From: an uncultured Clostridia bacterium
Lineage (GTDB): Bacteria; Bacillota; Clostridia; TANB77; CAG-508
Reading direction: 5' to 3'
Length of the DNA: 5,806 nt
Assembly (NCBI GenBank): GCA_934167435.1
Contig: CAKPKZ010000101.1
Span: forward strand, 1-5,806
Both the position numbers and the translations under genes were made by a program. Shown here piece by piece: positions 1 to 4,946 of this stretch. The notes below the pieces were generated by a model. The model saw nothing but the letters and a program-made list of their open reading frames with translations, ran no database searches and was not told where the DNA came from. Positions within the stretch are counted from its first letter, which is position 1. The number at the start of each line of letters is the position of its first letter.

Positions 1-1273
1 AAACTTCTCTTAAATGCACCGCTTGTTTTTCTTTATTTGGCACTTCTATTCCAACAGCTTGTTTTCCTGGTATTGGTGCTTCTATTCTTATTGTTTCTGC
101 TGCTAAATTTAAGGCTATATCATCTGCTAAATTAGCTATTTTACTTACTCTTACACCTTCAGCTGGTTTTAGTTCATATCTTGTAATAGCTGGTCCAACT
201 GAAACATTCTCAACCTTTGCAGAAACACCAAAACTATATAATGTTTTTTGTAATCTTGCTGCTGTTTCTGTTAATGCTTTTGCTCCTCCTTTTAATGTTT
301 TCTTAGTAGGTTTACTTAATAATTCCACTGGAGGATATTCATAATTTTCTTCTTCTACCGCTATAGCATGTTCTAATTGTAAAACTTCTTTTGTTTTTTC
401 TTCTTTCTTTTCTTCTTCTTTTTTAAATAAATTACTTTCTATATAATCTGGTTCTACTTTATTGTTTTCTTTTTCCATTCCTAATGGAACTAAATCATTT
501 GCTTCATGTTTATACTTTCTTAAGAATTTTTTATCCTCTTTTTCTAATTCTCTTCCTCCAAAATTTATTTTTATTTGATCATCTATTATAGAATTGTCTT
601 GTGAAATTATATTAGAATCATTTGGCTTAACTTTCTTTTTTCTTTCTTCTTTTAACTTTTGTCTGTTTTTAGCATTTTCTTCCCTTATTCTAATTTTCTC
701 TTCTCTTTTTTCTTCACTATTTGCCTGTATTTTTTCAACTACCATATTTATAATATCTGACATATTTATTCCAAATGTAAATACTACTAATAATATTGCA
801 ATTCCTATACACAATATTATTGCTCCAACTTCACCTAATAATTTTGCAAGCGGTATTGCTAAAATTGCACCTAAAGCTCCTCCTCCTTTTCCTTGTGTTC
901 CTAAATAGTATGCATCTTTTACAACTTCTTGTAATTCTTTAGAATGGTTTAATTCTCCACTTGCTACTTGCGTTAAGCACATTATTATAGAAATACTTAT
1001 TAAAAGTATAGAGAATTGAATTAATTTTGATGTCATATATTCATTATTTGCACAGGCTACTTTTACTCCAATAGCAAATGTTCCAATTGGTACTAAATAT
1101 TTTATAATTCCCATCATACCGCCTAATATTTCATTAAGTTTAATCCCTACTACTCCTGATTTTGTATATATTAATACAGCTAATAAAATACTAAATATAA
1201 TCAATCCTACAACTGTTAGGTCTATTTTTGAAGCTGTTTTTTTCTTTTTTTTACTTGTTCTTTTTTTTGCCAT
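1..1273 (-). CDS. ftsK: FtsK/SpoIIIE family DNA translocase, N-terminal part (runs off left edge)
   Basis: This is the N-terminal 424 codons of a septal DNA translocase; the reading frame is open to the window edge. FtsK/SpoIIIE proteins sit in the division septum membrane and pump chromosomal DNA into the daughter cell or forespore by ATP hydrolysis. Residues 1-18 are a Lys-rich cytoplasmic start (MAKKRTSKKK). Hydrophobic segments at about 19-36, 50-72, 83-104 and 131-170 match the family's N-terminal membrane domain. Residues 180-320 form a charged Lys/Glu-rich linker. From about 322 the motor's alpha domain begins, with the recognisable strings VGPAITRYELKPAEGVRVSK (359-378) and EAPIPGKQAVGIEVPN (398-413). 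The RecA-like beta domain with Walker A/B and the gamma DNA-reading domain lie outside the window. The ATG at 1273 is preceded by AAAGGA about 8 bases upstream. Whether it acts in vegetative division (FtsK/SftA-like) or sporulation (SpoIIIE) cannot be decided here. Confidence 0.95.
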   Translation of the reverse strand, partial: MAKKRTSKKKKKTASKIDLTVVGLIIFSILLAVLIYTKSGVVGIKLNEILGGMMGIIKYLVPIGTFAIGVKVACANNEYMTSKLIQFSILLISISIIMCLTQVASGELNHSKELQEVVKDAYYLGTQGKGGGALGAILAIPLAKLLGEVGAIILCIGIAILLVVFTFGINMSDIINMVVEKIQANSEEKREEKIRIREENAKNRQKLKEERKKKVKPNDSNIISQDNSIIDDQIKINFGGRELEKEDKKFLRKYKHEANDLVPLGMEKENNKVEPDYIESNLFKKEEEKKEEKTKEVLQLEHAIAVEEENYEYPPVELLSKPTKKTLKGGAKALTETAARLQKTLYSFGVSAKVENVSVGPAITRYELKPAEGVRVSKIANLADDIALNLAAETIRIEAPIPGKQAVGIEVPNKEKQAVHLREV

Positions 1274-1303
1274 TTTTACTATCCTTTCTTAATTGAATAT
1301 ATC

Positions 1304-1333
1304 TAGACTAAAAAGCCAGACTCCAAAAGTCTA
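1304..1333 (-). other. Competing short hairpins in the ftsK leader
   Basis: Seen in sequence: AGTCT/AGACT arms at 1318-1322 and 1328-1332 close a 5-base loop. Read on the minus strand, this hairpin is followed by GGCTTTTT. The arm at 1328-1333 can instead pair with 1304-1309 (TAGACT/AGTCTA) across an 18-base loop, so the two structures exclude each other. The stems are only 5-6 bp. It could be a weak terminator or attenuator before ftsK, or chance. Confidence 0.3.
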
Positions 1334-1344
1334 TTTTCATTTCT

Positions 1345-1367
1345 TGACTTCTGATTTCTGACTTCTG
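1345..1367. repeat. Heptanucleotide tandem repeat (TGACTTC)n
   Basis: Three adjacent 7-base units, TGACTTC, TGATTTC and TGACTTC, plus a further TG sit just after the stop codon of the coiled-coil gene. A degenerate unit (TCATTTC at 1337-1343) lies one base out of phase to the left. On the transcribed strand the unit reads GAAGTCA. The repeat is not part of any gene. Short heptanucleotide tandem repeats between genes are known from cyanobacterial genomes; the role here is unknown. Confidence 0.7.
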
Positions 1368-1371
1368 CTAA

Positions 1372-1875
1372 TTATTCCAATTCTTTTCTACTATTTTGTA
1401 TTGTTTTTATTGTATCTTCTAATGATATTTCCATTAAACTTAAAGCTTCACTAATATTTTTTTCTAATTTTTGTAATGTGTCATTTAAAACTGTTTCTGT
1501 ATTAGCTAAAATACCATCTGCATATTCTTTTGTTCCCTTTGATATTTCTCGTGACATTTCGTTTGCTGTTTCTATGATTTCTGTTTTTTGATCATAAGCC
1601 TTTCTTGTTATTTCATGTTCGTCTATCATAGCAATTATTCTGTTTTCTGCCTCTTTAACAATGCCATCTGCTTCTTTTTGTGCTTCTACTAATATTCTTT
1701 GTCTTTCTTCTTTAACCCATTTAGCTTGTTTTAATTCATCTGGTAATTTTAGACGTATTTCTTTTATTAAATCTAGCATTTCTTCTTTATCTACTATTAC
1801 CTTAGAAGAAAATGGTACCCCTCTACTTCTTTCTAATAAATCTTCTAATGTTTCTAATAAAGTAAAAATTTCCAT
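1372..1875 (-). CDS. Conserved coiled-coil protein of unknown function (often labelled 'ATPase' in Clostridia)
   Basis: This 167-residue soluble protein is almost wholly helical and charged. The N-terminal segment (1-50) ends in a conserved-looking block IKEIRLKLPDELKQAKWVKE (37-56). Then comes a long Ala/Glu/Lys-rich coiled coil (ERQRILVEAQKEADGIVKEA, 57-76) resembling F/V-type ATPase stalk subunits and DivIVA-like proteins. The C-terminal half (100-165) is again helical. From memory of clostridial genomes, homologues near rsmD are annotated 'ATPase' or 'V-type ATPase subunit H-like', but no Walker A (GxxxxGK[ST]) is present, so that name is not supported as an enzymatic activity. There is no signal peptide or membrane segment. 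Its ATG follows rsmD by 14 bases with GAAAGGGG directly after the rsmD stop, so the two are probably co-transcribed and translationally coupled. A scaffold role in division or envelope is only a guess from shape and neighbours. Confidence 0.85.
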   Translation of the reverse strand: MEIFTLLETLEDLLERSRGVPFSSKVIVDKEEMLDLIKEIRLKLPDELKQAKWVKEERQRILVEAQKEADGIVKEAENRIIAMIDEHEITRKAYDQKTEIIETANEMSREISKGTKEYADGILANTETVLNDTLQKLEKNISEALSLMEISLEDTIKTIQNSRKELE

Positions 1876-1889
1876 TGTTTAGCCCCTTT

Positions 1890-2441
1890 CTAAATTTTAG
1901 CTAAAAATAATATGTGTGCTCTTCCATATTTTCGTTTGTCAGTTAGCTTTACATTAATATTTTCTAAATCATTTAAAATTCTTTCTTCGTTATCAGTTTC
2001 TATAATTATTATTGATTCTTCTTTTAATAAATCTTTTTCTATTAACATTTTTACAGTTTGTATTGCGTAATTAGAATTATATGGTGGATCTATATATACA
2101 ATGTCCACTTTTTCACTAATTTTTGTGGATATAAATTGTTCAAAATTCATATTATAAATTTTAACAACTTCTTCTAAATGAGTTTTTTCTATATTTCTTT
2201 GGATTACCTTTATTGCTTCTTTAGAGTTATCACACATAATTACTTTGGTTGCCCCTCTACTTGCAGCTTCTAATCCTATTGATGCACTTCCAGCAAATAC
2301 ATCTACAAATATAGAATCTTTAATATTATTTTGTATTATATTAAATAATGATTCTTTTACTCTATCTAACGTTGGTCTTGTATTATTTCCTTGTAATGTT
2401 TCTAATTTTGTTCCTTTTGATCTTCCACTAATTATTCTCAT
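1890..2441 (-). CDS. rsmD: 16S rRNA (guanine-N2)-methyltransferase RsmD
   Basis: RsmD methylates N2 of G966 (E. coli numbering) in 16S rRNA, using S-adenosylmethionine during 30S assembly. The 183-residue length is normal for the family. Family marks seen in order are RIISG at 2-6, RPTLDRVKESLFN at 22-34, the SAM-binding motif I DVFAGSASIGLEAASRGA at 47-64, the catalytic IDPPY at 117-121, and the C-terminal KYGRAHILFL at 171-180. Motif I has Ala where most homologues have the third Gly of AGSG, a mild change. The ATG at 2441 has AAAGGA about 9 bases upstream. It is the first gene after a terminator and has a candidate promoter of its own (2465-2492). It is followed closely by the coiled-coil gene. 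In many Firmicutes coaD follows rsmD; it does not here. Confidence 0.96.
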   Translation of the reverse strand: MRIISGRSKGTKLETLQGNNTRPTLDRVKESLFNIIQNNIKDSIFVDVFAGSASIGLEAASRGATKVIMCDNSKEAIKVIQRNIEKTHLEEVVKIYNMNFEQFISTKISEKVDIVYIDPPYNSNYAIQTVKMLIEKDLLKEESIIIIETDNEERILNDLENINVKLTDKRKYGRAHILFLAKI

Positions 2442-2464
2442 TCTAATTTTCCTTTACATGTTAT

Positions 2465-2492
2465 ATTTTATTCTTTTTTTTATTAAAGTCAA
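2465..2492 (-). promoter_or_regulatory. Candidate sigma-70/sigma-A promoter for rsmD
   Basis: On the minus strand, TTGACT (2487-2492, 5 of 6 to the -35 consensus) is followed after 16 bases by TAAAAT (2465-2470, 5 of 6 to the -10 consensus). Transcription would start near 2458, giving a leader of roughly 17 bases that contains the AAAGGA ribosome binding site. Its placement just downstream of the terminator of the preceding block supports it. AT-rich sequence makes chance matches common. Confidence 0.6.
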
Positions 2493-2504
2493 TAGTATTA
2501 ATAC

Positions 2505-2521
2505 AAATGTAACATACATTT
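2505..2521. promoter_or_regulatory. Dyad upstream of the rsmD promoter (possible operator)
   Basis: AAATGTA and TACATTT form a perfect 7-bp inverted repeat around a 3-base centre (ACA), 12 bases upstream of the -35 element. The loop is very short for an RNA hairpin, so a protein-binding dyad is more plausible. It also contains one copy of the TGTAAYAT octamer that recurs upstream (2530, 2549). No regulator can be named. Confidence 0.35.
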
Positions 2522-2574
2522 AACAGTTCTGTAATATTATGGACTTTTTGTAATATTTTTCTACATAAATTTAT

Positions 2575-2602
2575 AAAAGACTATCTATTATGATAGTCTT
2601 TT
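2575..2602 (-). terminator. Intrinsic terminator after divIVA
   Basis: Arms AAAAGACTATC (2575-2585) and GATAGTCTTTT (2592-2602) pair perfectly over 11 bp around a 6-base loop. On the minus strand the hairpin starts 9 bases after the divIVA stop codon and its 3' arm ends in TTTTATAAATTT, a U-rich tail. It separates the miaA-to-divIVA block from rsmD. The A and T flanks make the structure symmetric, so it could stop transcription from either side. Confidence 0.85.
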
Positions 2603-2611
2603 GTATTATTA

Positions 2612-3064
2612 TTAATTATCTTTGTTTATTTCCTTTAATAACTCTAATTGTGAGATTAAAAGTGATTCCATTTTGGCTTTATATATATCGAATTGTTTTT
2701 TTACATCATCTAATTCTTTTTGTTTTATTGATATTTCATTATTTAAATCATTTACTTGAATTTGTACATTATTTTTTGCATCATTTATTATTTGGTCTGC
2801 TTTTTGTTTTGCCACATTTTTTACTTCTTCTGCTGTTTCCTGTGCCATAAGCAAGGTGTTTTGTAAAGTATTTTCTATAGTTTTATAATGCTCTAAGCTG
2901 TTATTTAATTCTTCAATTTGAGTTCTTAATTCAGATAATTCTTTGTAGTTTTTACTATAATCTATAGTTAACTCATCTAAAAAATCATCTACTTCTTCTA
3001 CACTATATCCATTCATCATTTGTTTTGCAAATTTTTTATTTTCAATATCTAATGGTGTTATCAT
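2612..3064 (-). CDS. divIVA: DivIVA family cell-division/polarity protein
   Basis: DivIVA proteins bind negatively curved membrane at septa and poles and recruit partners; they form dimers and higher oligomers through coiled coils. The 150-residue product opens with the family's lipid-binding domain, MITPLDIENKKF (1-12) and GYSVEEVDDFLDEL (19-32), and continues as coiled coil from about 35 to 145, including the LLMAQETAEEVKNVAKQKAD block (71-90) that parallels the B. subtilis protein. I chose ATG 3064 because AAGGAGG lies 5 bases upstream and MITPLDIEN is the canonical N terminus. An in-frame GTG at 3088 would add eight residues that encode the ribosome binding site itself. The B. subtilis membrane-tip Phe17-Arg18 pair is replaced here by a Met-Met-Asn stretch (16-18). 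It lies 32 bases after sepF and ends just before a terminator. Confidence 0.95.
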   Translation of the reverse strand: MITPLDIENKKFAKQMMNGYSVEEVDDFLDELTIDYSKNYKELSELRTQIEELNNSLEHYKTIENTLQNTLLMAQETAEEVKNVAKQKADQIINDAKNNVQIQVNDLNNEISIKQKELDDVKKQFDIYKAKMESLLISQLELLKEINKDN

Positions 3065-3077
3065 CTTTTCCTCCTTA
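3065..3077 (-). promoter_or_regulatory. Ribosome binding site that fixes the divIVA start
   Basis: Read on the minus strand, AAGGAGG is followed by AAAAG and then the ATG at 3064. This strong site lies inside the eight-codon extension that a GTG start at 3088 would give, so it decides for the shorter 150-residue protein. Confidence 0.85.
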
Positions 3078-3096
3078 TGTATATGCACAATTATAA

Positions 3097-3573
3097 TTAA
3101 TTTATATTATTGTTTTTTAACCAAGAAACTGAAAGTTTACTTTTCATTTCTTCTCTTGCCATTTCATTTGTTATTTCATAGTTTGATGGTGCTACTAAAA
3201 ATATAGAATTAGATACTTTTTGAATATATCCATCTAATGCATAAACTCCACCACTAATAAAATCTACTATTCTTCTTGCTACGTCTTTATTTACATATTC
3301 AAGATTAACAATAACTGATTTTTTTTCTTTTAAAAAGCTACATATTTCGTCTGATTGTTCAAATGTTGTTGGTTGTGATATAACCATTTTTATTGCTTGT
3401 GATGATGCTTGTGGCATAGAAACTACTTTATTTTTTCTTCCAAATAATTTTTTATCATCTGTTTCTTCTTCTTCATTTTCATAATCATATATATTTTCGT
3501 CTTCATATTCCTCTGTATTTGCAGAATCCATACCAAATAAATCCCACACCTTATTCATTAATGCTCCTGACAT
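3097..3573 (-). CDS. sepF: SepF, FtsZ-binding membrane anchor of the divisome
   Basis: SepF tethers FtsZ to the membrane and organises its filaments in Gram-positive bacteria. The 158-residue protein has the expected three parts. Residues 1-15 (MSGALMNKVWDLFGM) are an amphipathic membrane-binding helix. A very acidic linker spans about 20-40 (for example YENEEEETDD). The globular SepF domain covers about 60-132, with KMVISQPTTFEQSDEICSFL (62-81), a VIVNLEYVNKDVARRIVDF core (87-105), and SGGVYALDG (107-115), which carries the glycines of the dimer interface. The tail after 132 is charged and ends KNNNIN. AGGAGG sits 7 bases before ATG 3573, which supports that start over Met6. It lies downstream of the HlyD-like gene with its own candidate promoter and is followed by divIVA. 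The ylmG and ylmH genes that separate sepF from divIVA in B. subtilis are absent. Confidence 0.96.
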   Translation of the reverse strand: MSGALMNKVWDLFGMDSANTEEYEDENIYDYENEEEETDDKKLFGRKNKVVSMPQASSQAIKMVISQPTTFEQSDEICSFLKEKKSVIVNLEYVNKDVARRIVDFISGGVYALDGYIQKVSNSIFLVAPSNYEITNEMAREEMKSKLSVSWLKNNNIN

Positions 3574-3580
3574 AAAAAAA

Positions 3581-3586
3581 CCTCCT
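3581..3586 (-). promoter_or_regulatory. Consensus ribosome binding site of sepF
   Basis: AGGAGG on the minus strand, followed by seven T residues and the ATG at 3573. The match is perfect and the spacing ideal, which fixes the start at Met1 rather than the internal Met6. Confidence 0.9.
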
Positions 3587-3618
3587 AAAATTCACTTCAT
3601 TTGTAATTATTTGTTAAT

Positions 3619-3647
3619 AGTATCTACTTTTTTGTCAATATTGTCAA
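3619..3647 (-). promoter_or_regulatory. Candidate promoter for sepF-divIVA
   Basis: On the minus strand, a perfect -35 TTGACA (3642-3647) is followed after 17 bases by GATACT (3619-3624), 4 of 6 to the -10 consensus. A second TTGACA lies 9 bases further on (3633-3638), but no good -10 box is found at normal distance from it. The promoter would give a leader of about 40 bases. No terminator is visible after the HlyD-like gene, so read-through from miaA is also likely. Confidence 0.6.
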
Positions 3648-3649
3648 TA
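3632..3649. repeat. Perfect 9-bp tandem repeat over the sepF -35 region
   Basis: TTGTCAATA occurs twice without a gap (3632-3640 and 3641-3649). On the transcribed strand each unit reads TATTGACAA, so each carries a full TTGACA -35 hexamer. It may be a duplicated promoter element or a regulator site. Confidence 0.75.
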
Positions 3650-3660
3650 GTTTTTTGAAA

Positions 3661-3701
3661 TGTAATACAATTTTAATATTTTTGTAACATTATTGTAATA
3701 T
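3661..3701. promoter_or_regulatory. TGTAAYAT octamer cluster upstream of the sepF promoter
   Basis: TGTAATAC (3661), TGTAACAT (3683) and TGTAATAT (3694) lie in the same orientation between the HlyD-like stop codon and the sepF -35 box, with starts 22 and 11 bases apart. On the transcribed strand they read ATRTTACA, or GTATTACA for the first copy. A similar set lies upstream of rsmD (2508, 2530, 2549). Function is inferred only from position and recurrence. Confidence 0.3.
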
Positions 3702-4937
3702 TTATTTTATTTTTTCTAAATCCGGATTTATTTGTATTTCATCATATATAGATATTTTTTTATATGCATTTATTTGGGCGTCAGAAAATCCTAATTCTCT
3801 TAATTCATCTACATCATAATTATCTATTATAGCATAGTTCTCGTTTTGTTTATTTACTTTTATTAATATTTTACTTAAATATCCGGCTCTATTTCTTACA
3901 ACATATTTTAATCCATCTTGCTCTACAATTGCTTGATTTGGAACTTTTAAACCAGTTTTACTCCACCATATTAAATTAAAAGAAATTTTTCTGTAATTTG
4001 TTAACTCTTCTATTTCGTTATCTATTTCTAATACTATTAAATAATTTTCTTCATCTTCTTTACTTACATAAGCAATTTGGCTTGTTATTTCTTTATTACT
4101 TGGCAATCTTATTTTTACACTATCTCCAATTTTAGCTTGTTTTGCATTTTCAGAAGTAGAAATAGTTGCAATATAACACTTAAAATTATCAATTACCTTT
4201 CCACATTCATTACTTGTTGCTATAATTTTTCCGGTTTTTAAGTTTAAATTTTCTAAATAACTCTTACTTAAAGTAGAAAAATCAGAACAAGTAAGTGATG
4301 ATTCTAAGCCATCAACTTTATATGAAACAATTCCACTTTTTGGAGCTTTTTTGTATTCTGCCCCAGAATTTAATTGAGATTCATATGAGCTTCTTTCATT
4401 TATTAATTGCTTTAAATATGAACCTGAAGGACTCAAATCCCCTGCAATCTTAGCTTTTTTAGTTACTAACTCACTTATTTGTTTTTTGTATTCTGCTAAC
4501 TTTGATATATCTTTTATTGTACTTATTTCTTCAACTTTTTCATCTATTTTCTTTTCTAATATTTTCATATCTGAAGTAAACAAATCTTTATTTTCTTGCA
4601 TTGTCTCTTGAATTTTTTCATCTAATTGCGATATTTTTTGTTTTAGACTTTCTTCATTTTGACTATAGTACCTAAAAATCGCTTCATCTTTTGCAACTTT
4701 TTCGCCTTCACTTTTTATTTGTTCCATACCATTTTTGTAATTTTCCCCTTGAACCACAACTTCATCTCTTATTATATATCCAATATCTGTTTCTTCCATA
4801 TAAAGTTTTCCATTTTCAACCACAAATGTTTTTGTTGGCTGTTTTATAAGCAAATATATTGTATATAATATGTAAATTACAACTAGTATTAAAATAAAAT
4901 ATGCTATTATCTTTTTCTTATTAAATTTATTTTTCAA
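3702..4937 (-). CDS. Membrane-anchored HlyD-like adaptor protein (TTG start)
   Basis: This 411-residue protein resembles the periplasmic adaptor (HlyD/membrane-fusion) family, which in Gram-positive bacteria are single-pass proteins on the outer face of the membrane, usually paired with an exporter. After a Lys-rich start (KNKFNKKK), a single membrane segment spans about 10-31. Residues 38-75 look like the first beta/lipoyl half, and 91-190 are mostly coiled coil. KAPKSGIVSYKVDG (197-210) resembles the second lipoyl half. The beta-barrel follows, and VPNQAIVEQDGLKYVVRN (332-349) with a closing beta segment (ISIYDEIQINP, 395-405) fits the family's C-terminal domain. The start is TTG at 4937, preceded by GGAGGG about 7 bases upstream; no in-frame ATG exists before Met47, which would remove the membrane segment. 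It overlaps the miaA stop by 4 bases. No transporter partner lies in the window, so its substrate is unknown. Its place before sepF suggests a possible envelope or division link, which is inference. Confidence 0.85.
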   Translation of the reverse strand: MKNKFNKKKIIAYFILILVVIYILYTIYLLIKQPTKTFVVENGKLYMEETDIGYIIRDEVVVQGENYKNGMEQIKSEGEKVAKDEAIFRYYSQNEESLKQKISQLDEKIQETMQENKDLFTSDMKILEKKIDEKVEEISTIKDISKLAEYKKQISELVTKKAKIAGDLSPSGSYLKQLINERSSYESQLNSGAEYKKAPKSGIVSYKVDGLESSLTCSDFSTLSKSYLENLNLKTGKIIATSNECGKVIDNFKCYIATISTSENAKQAKIGDSVKIRLPSNKEITSQIAYVSKEDEENYLIVLEIDNEIEELTNYRKISFNLIWWSKTGLKVPNQAIVEQDGLKYVVRNRAGYLSKILIKVNKQNENYAIIDNYDVDELRELGFSDAQINAYKKISIYDEIQINPDLEKIK

Positions 4938-4946
4938 TTCATACCC
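4934..4946 (-). promoter_or_regulatory. Coupled TTG start and ribosome binding site for the HlyD-like gene
   Basis: On the minus strand GGAGGG, inside the last codons of miaA, is followed by TATGAA and TTGA. There the TTG start of the HlyD-like gene and the TGA stop of miaA share two bases. This arrangement implies translational coupling. The ATG seen between them is in the miaA frame (its penultimate codon) and is not a start for the downstream gene. Confidence 0.8.

Noticed and set aside
594..908. Plus-strand open reading frame, and similar ones at 1661-1882, 2245-2523, 2590-2850, 4659-4868, 4998-5279 and 5383-5568
   Set aside because: Nearly all lie antisense within clear minus-strand genes (those at 2245 and 2590 extend into or across intergenic sequence), give Phe/Leu/Ile/Ser-rich products typical of reversed AT-rich coding DNA, and match no family I recognise.
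1337..1367. CRISPR-like array
   Set aside because: Units are 7 bases with no spacers and no cas genes nearby; it is a simple tandem repeat.
1372..1875. V-type ATPase subunit or P-loop ATPase
   Set aside because: No Walker motifs and no ATPase operon neighbours are present; only a generic coiled-coil resemblance supports the name.
3065..3088. Longer DivIVA with a GTG start at 3088
   Set aside because: The added eight codons encode the AAGGAGG ribosome binding site, and the family N terminus begins at the next Met (MITPLDIEN).
3702..3730. Terminator after the HlyD-like gene
   Set aside because: Only weak AT-rich pairings around 3671-3701 are seen, with no stable stem and U-tract, so I do not call one.
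4934..4936. Alternative genetic code with TGA read as Trp
   Set aside because: TGA ends miaA at the expected C terminus and tryptophans in the window use TGG.
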